From positions 1 through 36,219 of IMG/VR virus record IMGVR_UViG_3300040801_001436: DNA of 36,219 nt. One strand, written 5' to 3'. This stretch comes from a virus. Of this stretch, positions 5,886 to 11,050 are shown one piece after another. Each line of letters opens with the position of its first letter. The stretch's first letter is position 1. The notes under the pieces were generated by a model that saw only the letters and a list, made by a program, of their open reading frames with translations, was not told the DNA's origin and ran no database searches. A program made the translations under genes and the position numbers.

Positions 5886-6803
5886 CTAGACCTTGCTCTT
5901 GTACCCAGCGTCCAGTTCTTGGCGGTCTCGAAGAATCTTCCCATGATCCGCCGCCATTTGCAACAACAAATCGTGGGTTGTCTGATTGATGGCGCCGCTG
6001 GCCATCTCTGCGCCCATGGCGCCCTTAAGCCCTCCATACATCGCCCGGCGCTTCTCGATGTCGGTCTCTTCCGTCATCTCCCGGATGCGCTTGATCCACT
6101 GGATAGCGGCATCCTTCCACTTGGTGTTTGCGTTGCGCCCGCTGGCGTCCTCCAGCGCCACGTCGAGCGCCGAAACGTCGGCCACGCCAACAAGCGGCTG
6201 GAGAAGGTCGGCCATGGCTGTCGGCGTCGTGTTGTCGGACGCCTTGGCCGTGGCGGCGGCCGGCGGGTCGGGGTCGGCCTTGGTGGCGGCGGCGGGCGCA
6301 TCGTAGCCCAGGGCGGTCCACGCCTTGGCAGGCACACCCCACCAGAACACCTTTCCGTCAGCCTTGGCCCGGTACGGCGTCTCGCCGGTCTCCATGCTGC
6401 CCACCACCGCCCACGTCTCGCCGGCACGGTAGAGATAGCGGCCGACCCCGAAGTGAACGCCTGCCCGCTTGAAGGCATCGCTGATGGCACCCTTGGCGCC
6501 CTCCACGTCCGTGTCGCCCGCGCCGTCCGCCTTCCAGATCCACTCGTTTCGCTCGGGCGATCGCAGGCCGGTGCGGCAGATGATGCGGCCACCGGGGGTC
6601 TCCGTAAACTCGACCATCCAGTTCTCTAAGCCCACGGTTTCGTCGTACCGGTCCTGGAGGTCGCGGGCGTCGATATAGCACAAAATACGGGCCCAAGGCC
6701 CCCGCTTAGACGTACCCGCCGACTGTATACGCCAGTGGATGGACTCGCGGGGGAACGGTGCGGCTAACTCTTGGGCGATCTGGCTCCATGTCTTCTTGGC
6801 CAT
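5886..6803 (-). CDS. Rad52-family single-strand annealing protein, 305 aa
   Basis: The N-terminal domain carries Rad52/Rad22-type features: RGPWARILCYIDARDLQDRY (about 35-54), VGLENWMVEF, and the signature SDAFKRAGVHFGVGRYLY (108-125). Such phage annealing proteins form rings on ssDNA and pair complementary strands during recombination-dependent replication or end repair. The C-terminal half is a Pro/Ala linker followed by helices and is less conserved. The start at 6803 has the shared leader (ACACGGGAGGACAAGTAAC). It is the first gene of the leftward operon, with a promoter about 110 bases upstream. No partner exonuclease is recognisable in the window. Confidence 0.85.
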   Translation of the reverse strand: MAKKTWSQIAQELAAPFPRESIHWRIQSAGTSKRGPWARILCYIDARDLQDRYDETVGLENWMVEFTETPGGRIICRTGLRSPERNEWIWKADGAGDTDVEGAKGAISDAFKRAGVHFGVGRYLYRAGETWAVVGSMETGETPYRAKADGKVFWWGVPAKAWTALGYDAPAAATKADPDPPAAATAKASDNTTPTAMADLLQPLVGVADVSALDVALEDASGRNANTKWKDAAIQWIKRIREMTEETDIEKRRAMYGGLKGAMGAEMASGAINQTTHDLLLQMAADHGKILRDRQELDAGYKSKV

Positions 6804-6912
6804 GTTACTTGTCCTCCCGTGTTTTCTGTCAACCCGCGTCGGTTGTTTCGCCCGGTATCAACTCCGCCGGGTTGTCGGCGAGGGCGGCGCGCTTCCGTTA
6901 ACCATCGCAAAG

Positions 6913-6942
6913 AATCTACCATAGACCATCCGCGAACGTCAA
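6913..6942 (-). promoter_or_regulatory. sigma70-type promoter for the leftward early operon
   Basis: On the minus strand TTGACG (6942-6937) and TAGATT (6918-6913) are separated by 18 bp, preceded by an A/T-rich stretch (TTTTTTAAAAAAGTGC). The core GCTTGACG recurs in the promoter at 8895 and in the plus-strand site at 7191. Transcription would begin near 6906, about 100 bases before the annealing-protein start. Confidence 0.65.
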
Positions 6943-7002
6943 GCACTTTTTTAAAAAACTTCCAAGGCCAGCCATAATATGATCGGCACGCACCGCTACA
7001 AC

Positions 7003-7032
7003 TTGAGCACAAAGATAGGGGCAGCCTATAGT
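7003..7032 (+). promoter_or_regulatory. weak plus-strand promoter-like site
   Basis: TTGAGC (7003-7008) and TATAGT (7027-7032) lie 18 bp apart. No credible gene follows within 1.9 kb on the plus strand, so its role is unclear; it may be fortuitous. Confidence 0.3.
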
Positions 7033-7190
7033 GGTGATGGCGAACCGGCGGCGACGGCCCCGGCGAACCCTGCGAGCGGGTAAAACAGGCGCCGCCAGCT
7101 CGGCCCGGAGGAAAAAGTTTTCCCGCCGTATCACAATGCAAACCAACACGATGCGGCCGCCGGGGTTCGGAATGCCCTAACAACCCGCGC

Positions 7191-7219
7191 TTGACGGGTG
7201 GCCGATTTTAGGGTAGCTT
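7191..7219 (+). promoter_or_regulatory. plus-strand sigma70-type promoter
   Basis: TTGACG (7191-7196) and TAGCTT (7214-7219) are 17 bp apart, with the same GCTTGACGGGTG core as the minus-strand promoter at 8895. It faces a region without coding potential but with strong hairpins, so an untranslated RNA is the likeliest product. Confidence 0.45.
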
Positions 7220-7235
7220 GGGGGAACCATACGGA

Positions 7236-7253
7236 GGGGGTCTAAAGACCCCC
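7236..7253. other. perfect hairpin, 7-bp stem
   Basis: GGGGGTC, loop TAAA, GACCCCC. It lies about 10 bases after the expected start of a transcript from the 7191 promoter, where it could stabilise a 5' end. The dyad could instead be a protein-binding operator. Confidence 0.5.
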
Positions 7254-7346
7254 AGTGATTATCCCCCCGTGGTTTCCTGAATCTCCTTCACTACGTTCAG
7301 TCGATATCAGTAAACACACGGGGGGGTGTCGGGGGGGGGAATGTGT

Positions 7347-7373
7347 GATTTAACAGTTTGGCCTCGACAAACA
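7347..7373 (+). repeat. 27-bp direct repeat, copy 1
   Basis: It begins GATTTAACAGTTTGG and matches 8934-8960 at 26 of 27 positions in the same orientation; the one difference is G at 7366 against A at 8953. The two copies bracket the whole five-gene minus-strand operon with its promoter and terminator. Confidence 0.8.
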
Positions 7374-7378
7374 TTTCA

Positions 7379-7401
7379 GCTATCGCAGCTATCGGCTATC
7401 G
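7379..7401 (+). repeat. three GCTATCG iterations
   Basis: GCTATCG occurs at 7379-7385, 7388-7394 and 7395-7401, directly after the 27-bp repeat. Short iterated words of this kind may bind a replication or regulatory protein; copy number is low and spacing uneven (9 then 7). Confidence 0.4.
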
Positions 7402-7449
7402 CGACCACTCCGCACTAAAAAGCAAAATCAGCCTTTAGTGAAGGGAATG

Positions 7450-7480
7450 AAAAGGCCGGCCCCAAGATGTGGGACCGGCC
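7450..7480 (-). terminator. intrinsic terminator of the small minus-strand operon
   Basis: Read on the minus strand: GGCCGGTCCC, loop ACATCTT, GGGGCCGGCC, then TTTTCATT. The 10-bp stem contains one T-G wobble. It lies 23 bases after the last gene of the operon. Read on the plus strand the hairpin is followed by GTAGGTTTGT, so it would terminate rightward transcription weakly. Confidence 0.8.
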
Positions 7481-7502
7481 GTAGGTTTGTCTGGCCAGGC
7501 TA

Positions 7503-7598
7503 TTAGTAACACTCGTCCATCGGATAGGCGTTCTCATCGTCGGCGCGCCATACCCCGAACGTAATCTCTCCCCGGAGCCACGCGCGGACAGACGCCAC
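7503..7598 (-). CDS. putative micro-protein, 31 aa
   Basis: A GTG-started frame (VASVRAWLRGEITFGVW, then an acidic stretch ending DECY) lies 3 bases after the stop of the 88-aa gene and just before the terminator. Codon use is GC-rich at third positions and the stop is followed by a second in-frame TAG. The ribosome site is weak (TAGGCG), so coupling to the upstream gene is likely if it is translated. No family is recognised. Confidence 0.5.
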   Translation of the reverse strand: MASVRAWLRGEITFGVWRADDENAYPMDECY

Positions 7599-7601
7599 CG
7601 C

Positions 7602-7868
7602 CTAGATAGTGAACTGCCCTGGCATATCGTCGCCCATCCCGCGAGGGCTCACAAAGGCGTAACCCGCCTTGATCGCCCCGCCGACCCATTCGCCCGTCCA
7701 GCCGAGCTTGGCGGCGAGGGCAAACGCGGCGGCCGTGTGGTTTTCCTCTACATTCTTTGAATGGTCCCAATCAATCGTAATGGAAACTCCGCTTTCGGTC
7801 GTCGCCTTGACCCTAGATCCGCGACAGTCAGTAGGGCCGAGAAACTTTGTTTGGATTGCCTGATACAT
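7602..7868 (-). CDS. conserved small phage protein (YQAIQTKFLGPT family), 88 aa
   Basis: The product begins MYQAIQTKFLGPTDCRGSRVKA, then has ITIDWDHSKNVEENHTAAAFALAAKLGW. I recognise the pattern from many phage and plasmid accessory genes that carry no functional name. The family usually has an N-terminal beta-rich part and a C-terminal helix. The start at 7868 has the shared leader (ACACACGGGAGGAAAGACA). It is the fourth gene of the operon that ends at the 7450 terminator. Confidence 0.7.
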   Translation of the reverse strand: MYQAIQTKFLGPTDCRGSRVKATTESGVSITIDWDHSKNVEENHTAAAFALAAKLGWTGEWVGGAIKAGYAFVSPRGMGDDMPGQFTI

Positions 7869-7892
7869 TGTCTTTCCTCCCGTGTGTGTGGC

Positions 7893-8195
7893 CTAGCGGC
7901 CGGCGATACCGTCTTCTTCAAAGATGAGGGCCAAAATCGGCTGGCCCGTTCCGCGCATCTGGACTTCAACGATCGGCCATGCTTCCTCTACCGTTACCCT
8001 CCCCTTACTGTATCCCGTCAGATACCCGGCATAGCGCAGCATCTTCAAGACGCGGCGAGGCGTGATGGCGTCTTCGGCAAATAAAATCCCGCCTTCAAGG
8101 CGATATGAGGCGTTCCAATGCCATCCCCCCTCGGGCTCTGACCACACGTCGATTGACCGCAACTCGGCCTTGTAAAAAGTAGTGGCTGTCTCCAT
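7893..8195 (-). CDS. conserved hypothetical protein, 100 aa
   Basis: The product contains WSEPEGGWHWNASYRLEGG, then TPRRVLKMLRYAGYLTGYSKGRVTVEE and a last part with IVEVQMRGTGQPILALIFEE. It looks like an alpha/beta protein known from other phage accessory regions, with no assigned function. The start at 8195 carries the shared leader in a slightly diverged form (CACGCGGGAGGCAAGCACA). It is the third gene of the operon. Confidence 0.65.
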   Translation of the reverse strand: METATTFYKAELRSIDVWSEPEGGWHWNASYRLEGGILFAEDAITPRRVLKMLRYAGYLTGYSKGRVTVEEAWPIVEVQMRGTGQPILALIFEEDGIAGR

Positions 8196-8222
8196 TGTGC
8201 TTGCCTCCCGCGTGATGGTGTT

Positions 8223-8549
8223 TCAGATGGAAAAGTCTAGTTCTGGCGCCATGATTTTATCTGCGAATACTCCGAAAGCCAGCCCGCAATGATCGCAGTA
8301 CTCCGGGCCGTCGAATTCACCGTCATGCATGATGCCCGCTTCGCGGATGGTTCCGTCTAGTGCGTCTCTCAATTCGATGTCGTAACGCTCACGCACGCAA
8401 TTGCTGCAAAGCATGGCACCATCTAGTACGGCGAACATCATGTATCCGCCCGGCCATGCGTACCGCTCGCGTGCCACCAGCCGAACGACATCAGCGGGCG
8501 AATCTAGATTATACGCTCGGTCGTGAACTTCGATTGTTCCTGTTCGCAT
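8223..8549 (-). CDS. hypothetical protein with two CxxC knuckles, 108 aa
   Basis: The product starts MRTGTIEVHDRAYNL at 8549. CSNC in the middle and YCDHCG near the C-terminus form a probable single zinc site. Between the knuckles lies an acidic part (DIELRDALDGTIREAG, MHDGEFDGPE). The leader is part of a perfect 35-bp repeat shared with the upstream gene. A regulatory or adaptor role would fit a zinc ribbon of this size, but no family is recognised. Confidence 0.65.
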   Translation of the reverse strand: MRTGTIEVHDRAYNLDSPADVVRLVARERYAWPGGYMMFAVLDGAMLCSNCVRERYDIELRDALDGTIREAGIMHDGEFDGPEYCDHCGLAFGVFADKIMAPELDFSI

Positions 8550-8581
8550 TGTCTTGCCTCCCGTGTGATTGTGAACCCTGC
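8547..8581. repeat. 35-bp perfect direct repeat, copy 1 (start codon plus leader)
   Basis: Identical to 8812-8846. On the minus strand it runs from upstream CAGGGTTCAC through CACACGGGAGGCAAGACA to the ATG, so an entire translation-start cassette has been duplicated. This copy also includes the last base of the preceding gene's stop codon. Confidence 0.8.
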
Positions 8582-8814
8582 TATGCGTAGTATACTTTTC
8601 CATCAATGCCGACTCGCACGAACGCCAGCGGAACGACATAGGGGTTGCCCGCGTCGGTCCTCTTTCGCTCGCAGAGCTGGACCGGACGCCTGAGCTTGCG
8701 CTTGCGGTCTGTATCGCCCCTGGTGGCCTCATAGGCTTCTTTTGCCACCTGAATAGGGTCATTCCCGATATGTCCGTGCCCGTATCGGTCGCAGGCGTAA
8801 AATTCCCTAGTCAT
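8581..8814 (-). CDS. hypothetical protein, 77 aa
   Basis: First gene of the small operon: MTREFYACDRYGHGHIGN, then a charged helix (AYEATRGDTDRKRKLRR) and a beta-type end (VPLAFVRVGIDGKVYYA). The ATG at 8814 follows the shared leader. The promoter at 8871-8900 would give a 5' leader of about 50 bases. Two Cys and several His are present, without a clear zinc pattern. No family is recognised. Confidence 0.6.
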   Translation of the reverse strand: MTREFYACDRYGHGHIGNDPIQVAKEAYEATRGDTDRKRKLRRPVQLCERKRTDAGNPYVVPLAFVRVGIDGKVYYA

Positions 8815-8846
8815 TGTCTTGCCTCCCGTGTGATTGTGAACCCTGC
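8812..8846. repeat. 35-bp perfect direct repeat, copy 2 (start codon plus leader)
   Basis: Matches 8547-8581 at every position, 265 bp apart. Both copies end on a start ATG on the minus strand. Confidence 0.8.
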
Positions 8847-8870
8847 GAGCGTGTCTCGCCCGTCTGATAC

Positions 8871-8900
8871 AGCATATCGGCAACCACGATCACCCGTCAA
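8871..8900 (-). promoter_or_regulatory. sigma70-type promoter of the small operon
   Basis: On the minus strand TTGACG (8900-8895) and TATGCT (8876-8871) are 18 bp apart, the same spacing and the same TGCTTGACG core as the promoter at 6913-6942. An A-rich stretch (CAAGAAAATGC) lies upstream. The first start codon is about 50 bases after the expected transcription start. Confidence 0.7.
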
Positions 8901-8933
8901 GCATTTTCTTGAGAAAACAAGCCGCTACCCCCA

Positions 8934-8960
8934 GATTTAACAGTTTGGCCTCAACAAACA
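8934..8960 (+). repeat. 27-bp direct repeat, copy 2
   Basis: Same orientation as 7347-7373 with a single mismatch. It lies just upstream, in the minus-strand sense, of the operon promoter and just before the plus-strand region at 9001. Confidence 0.8.
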
Positions 8961-9000
8961 CGCAACCTAAAACCCGCCAAGGAGCACATAACGTGTAGAC

Positions 9001-9316
9001 ATGGCAAAGACTTTCGCCTGTACTAAGGAATGAGTTCTGGAACCAGGCTCAACAGGCAGCCCGGCAGACCCGCCTGACCGCGAGCAACGAGGAGCGGCAC
9101 ACGTTGGCGCAGAGACATACAGCGTACATACGCGCCAGCAGACACCAAAGAATGCTGGTGAAGTTGACCCGTCACCATGAGGCTATCAAGGGACAGTGTA
9201 GGTTCCTCTCCGCTGCCCTCTGTCCCGCTATAAGCAGCATATACATGCAGTTGCAGAGATACGATAGTTGCGAAGTAGTGCAACAGTGGGTAGGCGGAGA
9301 TGCGCGCGAGGGATGA
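9001..9316 (+). pseudogene. ORF readable only with a +1 frameshift, 104 aa if joined
   Basis: ATG 9001 opens MAKTFACTKE and meets TGA at 9031. Slipping one base forward at GAA-TGA-G gives EEFWNQAQQAARQTRLTASNEE and an open frame to TGA 9314. The joined product is helical and basic, and GC at third positions is high in the first 30 codons after the shift, as expected for coding DNA here. Either a one-base indel has broken the gene (or the assembly), or a +1 shift is programmed; an SD-like AAGGA sits directly before the stop. AAGGAG lies 16 bases before the ATG, which is long. The alternative is a non-coding region before the late genes. Confidence 0.4.
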
Positions 9317-9325
9317 CGGGGGGGG

Positions 9326-9343
9326 CCCCCGGGAGGCCGGGGG
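9326..9343. other. GC hairpin between the frameshifted ORF and the late genes
   Basis: CCCCCGG, loop GAGG, CCGGGGG: a perfect 7-bp stem without a T-tract, inside the 91-base gap before the small-terminase-like gene. The rest of the gap holds a TACAAT -10-like word at about 9383-9388 but no matching -35. I cannot identify the late promoter with confidence. Confidence 0.4.
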
Positions 9344-9407
9344 TGGGTGCAGGTGATAGGGATCCTACCCTTTCAGCGATAGGTACAATTTCGATAACGA
9401 GGGTCTT

Positions 9408-10007
9408 ATGGCAAAGCGAGTGAGGACAGGGCGCGGGGCGGCTTCTGGGGTTAAGAAGGCTTCTGTGGGCGAGGAGGAGCGTCGGGAGGCTGTGCGTGCT
9501 GAGTGTGTGGGGCCTCGGGACGTGGTGCGTGGGAGTGGTCAGGGTGGTCGGTGGACTCAGGAGCAGGTGGATGAGTTGGCGGAGGAGATACCTGAGTTGT
9601 ACGTGGAGTACATGGCCAGTTTGACTGATGTGGCCGTGGCGTTGAGGCTGGGGAGTACTCGTGCGCGGGCCATTGGGGTGATGGCCAACTTAGTGAAGCA
9701 TCACGCGGTGATCGCGAAGGCAGTGGATATGGGGAAGCGTTTGATGACTGATGAGTTTGCGAAGGTGGCTGTAGGCATTGGGTTGGGCAAGTTGACCATT
9801 CGCAACAACTATCCTGGGATGAAGTGGCTAGAGGCTCATGCGGGTGAGGACTGGAGTCCTGCTCAGAAGGTGCAGGTAGAGAACACTGGCTTCAGTGCTG
9901 ATGACCTGCGGGCCGAGGAGCGCGGGGGGGGCGGCGGTGGCCATACGGGCGCTGCTGCGCTGAAGGTTTTGTCGGGCGGAGCATCCAATGGCGGACGAGA
10001 CACCTGA
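9408..10007 (+). CDS. terminase small subunit-like DNA-binding protein, 199 aa
   Basis: After a basic disordered N-terminus, residues about 47-110 look like a helix-turn-helix region (WTQEQVDELAEEIPELYVEY, SLTDVAVALRLGSTRARAIG). Then comes MKWLEAHAGEDWSPAQKVQVENTG, which resembles the end of phage small-terminase HTH proteins where a WLK...W..K.EV.H.G pattern is usual. The C-terminus is Gly-rich. Small terminases recognise packaging sites and activate the large subunit. The large subunit lies 5.7 kb downstream, an unusual separation. Codon use is richer in G and T (many GTG, TTG, CGT) than in the neighbours, hinting at separate ancestry. Confidence 0.6.
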   Translation: MAKRVRTGRGAASGVKKASVGEEERREAVRAECVGPRDVVRGSGQGGRWTQEQVDELAEEIPELYVEYMASLTDVAVALRLGSTRARAIGVMANLVKHHAVIAKAVDMGKRLMTDEFAKVAVGIGLGKLTIRNNYPGMKWLEAHAGEDWSPAQKVQVENTGFSADDLRAEERGGGGGGHTGAAALKVLSGGASNGGRDT

Positions 10008-10251
10008 TGATGCTGTGGTAGATGGTTTGCTGGAGCGCATGGAGGGCATTCAGGATTTGATAGACGCCGTTCGGCGGGCAGATTTCGCCTTGGTGATCTA
10101 TCGCGAGGACGGTACGACGTTCTACGACGGTGTGGGGGATTTGAGCGCAGACGACATCTTGGCGATCCGCCGGTGCTGTGACGAGATCGAGGCGATCTAC
10201 ATGGGCGAGATCGACATCGAGGTGGAGCTGGAGGGCGACGACGATGACTAG
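9988..10251 (+). CDS. acidic hypothetical protein, 87 aa
   Basis: The product is strongly acidic, starting MADETPDDAVVDGLLERMEG and ending EIDIEVELEGDDDD. The centre (FALVIYREDGTTFYDGVGDL, then SADDILAIRRCCDEIE) looks like a small alpha/beta fold. It overlaps the small-terminase-like gene by 20 bases and the next gene by 8, so translation is probably coupled. No family is recognised. Confidence 0.6.
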   Translation: MADETPDDAVVDGLLERMEGIQDLIDAVRRADFALVIYREDGTTFYDGVGDLSADDILAIRRCCDEIEAIYMGEIDIEVELEGDDDD

Positions 10252-10405
10252 GCAGGAGTTTCCTCAGAAGGTCATCATGGTATACCCTGACGGCTACATG
10301 GTTTACATGGATGGATTCTGGATAGGCGACCCGATCGAGGAAGAGGAAGAGATCGAGGAGCCTTTTGACCCTGACGACCCTGAATACAGAGGAGGGCAGC
10401 TATAA
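10244..10405 (+). CDS. small acidic hypothetical protein, 53 aa
   Basis: The start ATG overlaps the previous stop (ATGACTAG), placing MTRQEFPQKVIMVYPDGYMV at the N-terminus. The C-terminal half is a run of acidic residues (EEEEEIEEPFDPDDPEYRGG). The stop overlaps the next start as TAATG. No family is recognised. Tight spacing on both sides supports it as real. Confidence 0.55.
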   Translation: MTRQEFPQKVIMVYPDGYMVYMDGFWIGDPIEEEEEIEEPFDPDDPEYRGGQL

Positions 10406-10554
10406 TGCTTGCCGTAGTAGTGGAGCATGTGGGCGGGACGAAGCCCAGCGCAGTCTACAAGGCCACTTCCCCTGACTACGATTTCAGCGGCCACGGCTCT
10501 ACTGATGCCGATGCGCTGCGGAGTTTCGCCGGTGCTCTTGAGGAGCAGGGCTAG
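10405..10554 (+). CDS. small hypothetical protein, 49 aa
   Basis: MLAVVVEHVGGTKPSAVYKA opens this short frame, which ends FAGALEEQG. The start is preceded by GGAGGG at about 10 bases and overlaps the previous stop as TAATG. Codon use is GC-rich at third positions. No function can be suggested. Confidence 0.5.
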   Translation: MLAVVVEHVGGTKPSAVYKATSPDYDFSGHGSTDADALRSFAGALEEQG

Positions 10555-10555
10555 G

Positions 10556-10675
10556 ATGCGCGGACTCAAAGGCCCCAAACACGGGGAGCGGCCTGGGGGC
10601 GCCTGCACGGCAGGAGCGGCCGCCCGTGCTCTATCTAACATCTGTAGGCCGAGGTGCCTAACTCTTGGAGGCTAA
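10556..10675 (+). CDS. doubtful small protein, 39 aa
   Basis: A basic Gly/Arg-rich frame (MRGLKGPKHGERPGG, then ARALSNICRPRC) begins one base after the preceding stop and ends one base before the next start. The ribosome site (GAGGAGCAGGGCTAGG) is reasonable. The composition is not clearly protein-like, so it may be only a spacer. Confidence 0.3.
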   Translation: MRGLKGPKHGERPGGACTAGAAARALSNICRPRCLTLGG

Positions 10676-10676
10676 G

Positions 10677-11033
10677 ATGCGCAGGTTGATCGTGGTGGCC
10701 ATGTTGGTCTTGGCCTCCGTTTTTGTCATGTCGGCCCTGGCGGCTGACGACGGGCAGCGGTTCCCGATTTCCGGGCTAGCCGCTGGCGACACGGTGTTTA
10801 CGTTGCCTGCGGACCAATCGCGGCTGCTGGACACCAACAACATCCCCAGCTTCGAGGCATTGATCACGGGGACTGGTGTAGACACTATCGGCTTCTTCAA
10901 CAAGATCGAGACGTATTCGATCGGCGGGCAGTCCGAGGCCAACCTGAAGTATTGGTCTGACGTTGGCTGGACGATCAACGTCGTGACTAACGGCGGGTCT
11001 GGCATCATCGTTCTTGGTTACGAGCCACAATAG
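10677..11033 (+). CDS. small secreted protein, 118 aa
   Basis: A clear Sec signal peptide, MRRLIVVAMLVLASVFVMSA with likely cleavage after ALA (residue 23 or so), precedes a beta-rich domain with Gly/Asp/Thr (FPISGLAAGDTVFTLPADQS, then DTIGFFNKIETYSIGG). There is no lipobox. I chose ATG 10677, with TTGGAGG upstream, over a TTG at 10665. It heads a block of three genes whose products all begin with signal peptides. A host-cell-surface or released accessory protein is inferred; no family is recognised. Confidence 0.65.
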   Translation: MRRLIVVAMLVLASVFVMSALAADDGQRFPISGLAAGDTVFTLPADQSRLLDTNNIPSFEALITGTGVDTIGFFNKIETYSIGGQSEANLKYWSDVGWTINVVTNGGSGIIVLGYEPQ

Positions 11034-11050
11034 CCCGATAGGAACTGGCC

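Larger units (their letters stand above)
6804..7449. other. gene-poor control region
   Basis: About 650 bases with no convincing gene. It holds the promoter and leader of the annealing-protein operon (6804-6942), plus-strand promoter-like sites (7003-7032 and 7191-7219), two stacked hairpins (7236-7253 and 7263-7325), long G-runs (7320-7326 and 7331-7339), one copy of a 27-bp repeat (7347-7373) and three GCTATCG repeats (7379-7401). A 47-codon Arg-rich plus-strand frame at 7037-7180 has no ribosome site and is not annotated. The features suggest a regulatory hub, perhaps also a replication start. Confidence 0.55.
7226..7485 (+). ncRNA. candidate structured non-coding RNA
   Basis: Downstream of the plus promoter at 7191 are a 7-bp perfect hairpin with TAAA loop (7236-7253) and a 9-bp stem CCCCCCGTG/CACGGGGGG (7263-7271 with 7317-7325). 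The larger loop holds an inner CTGAA/TTCAG stem. Further along is the 10-bp hairpin at 7454-7480. No plus-strand ORF of note occurs here. The RNA would run antisense past the end of the small minus-strand operon. Promoter and structure are seen; the transcript is inferred. Confidence 0.3.

Noticed and set aside
7037-7180. 47-codon Arg-rich plus-strand frame after the TATAGT site
   Set aside because: No ribosome site, start within a few bases of the expected transcription start, and composition explained by GC-rich codon shadows.
7379-7401. CRISPR-like or long iteron array
   Set aside because: Only three 7-base copies with unequal spacing and no spacers; reported as a short repeat only.
9104-9316. 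TTG-started 70-codon gene
   Set aside because: Coding character continues upstream of the TTG in the same frame, so a start there is unlikely; treated as part of the frameshifted ORF.
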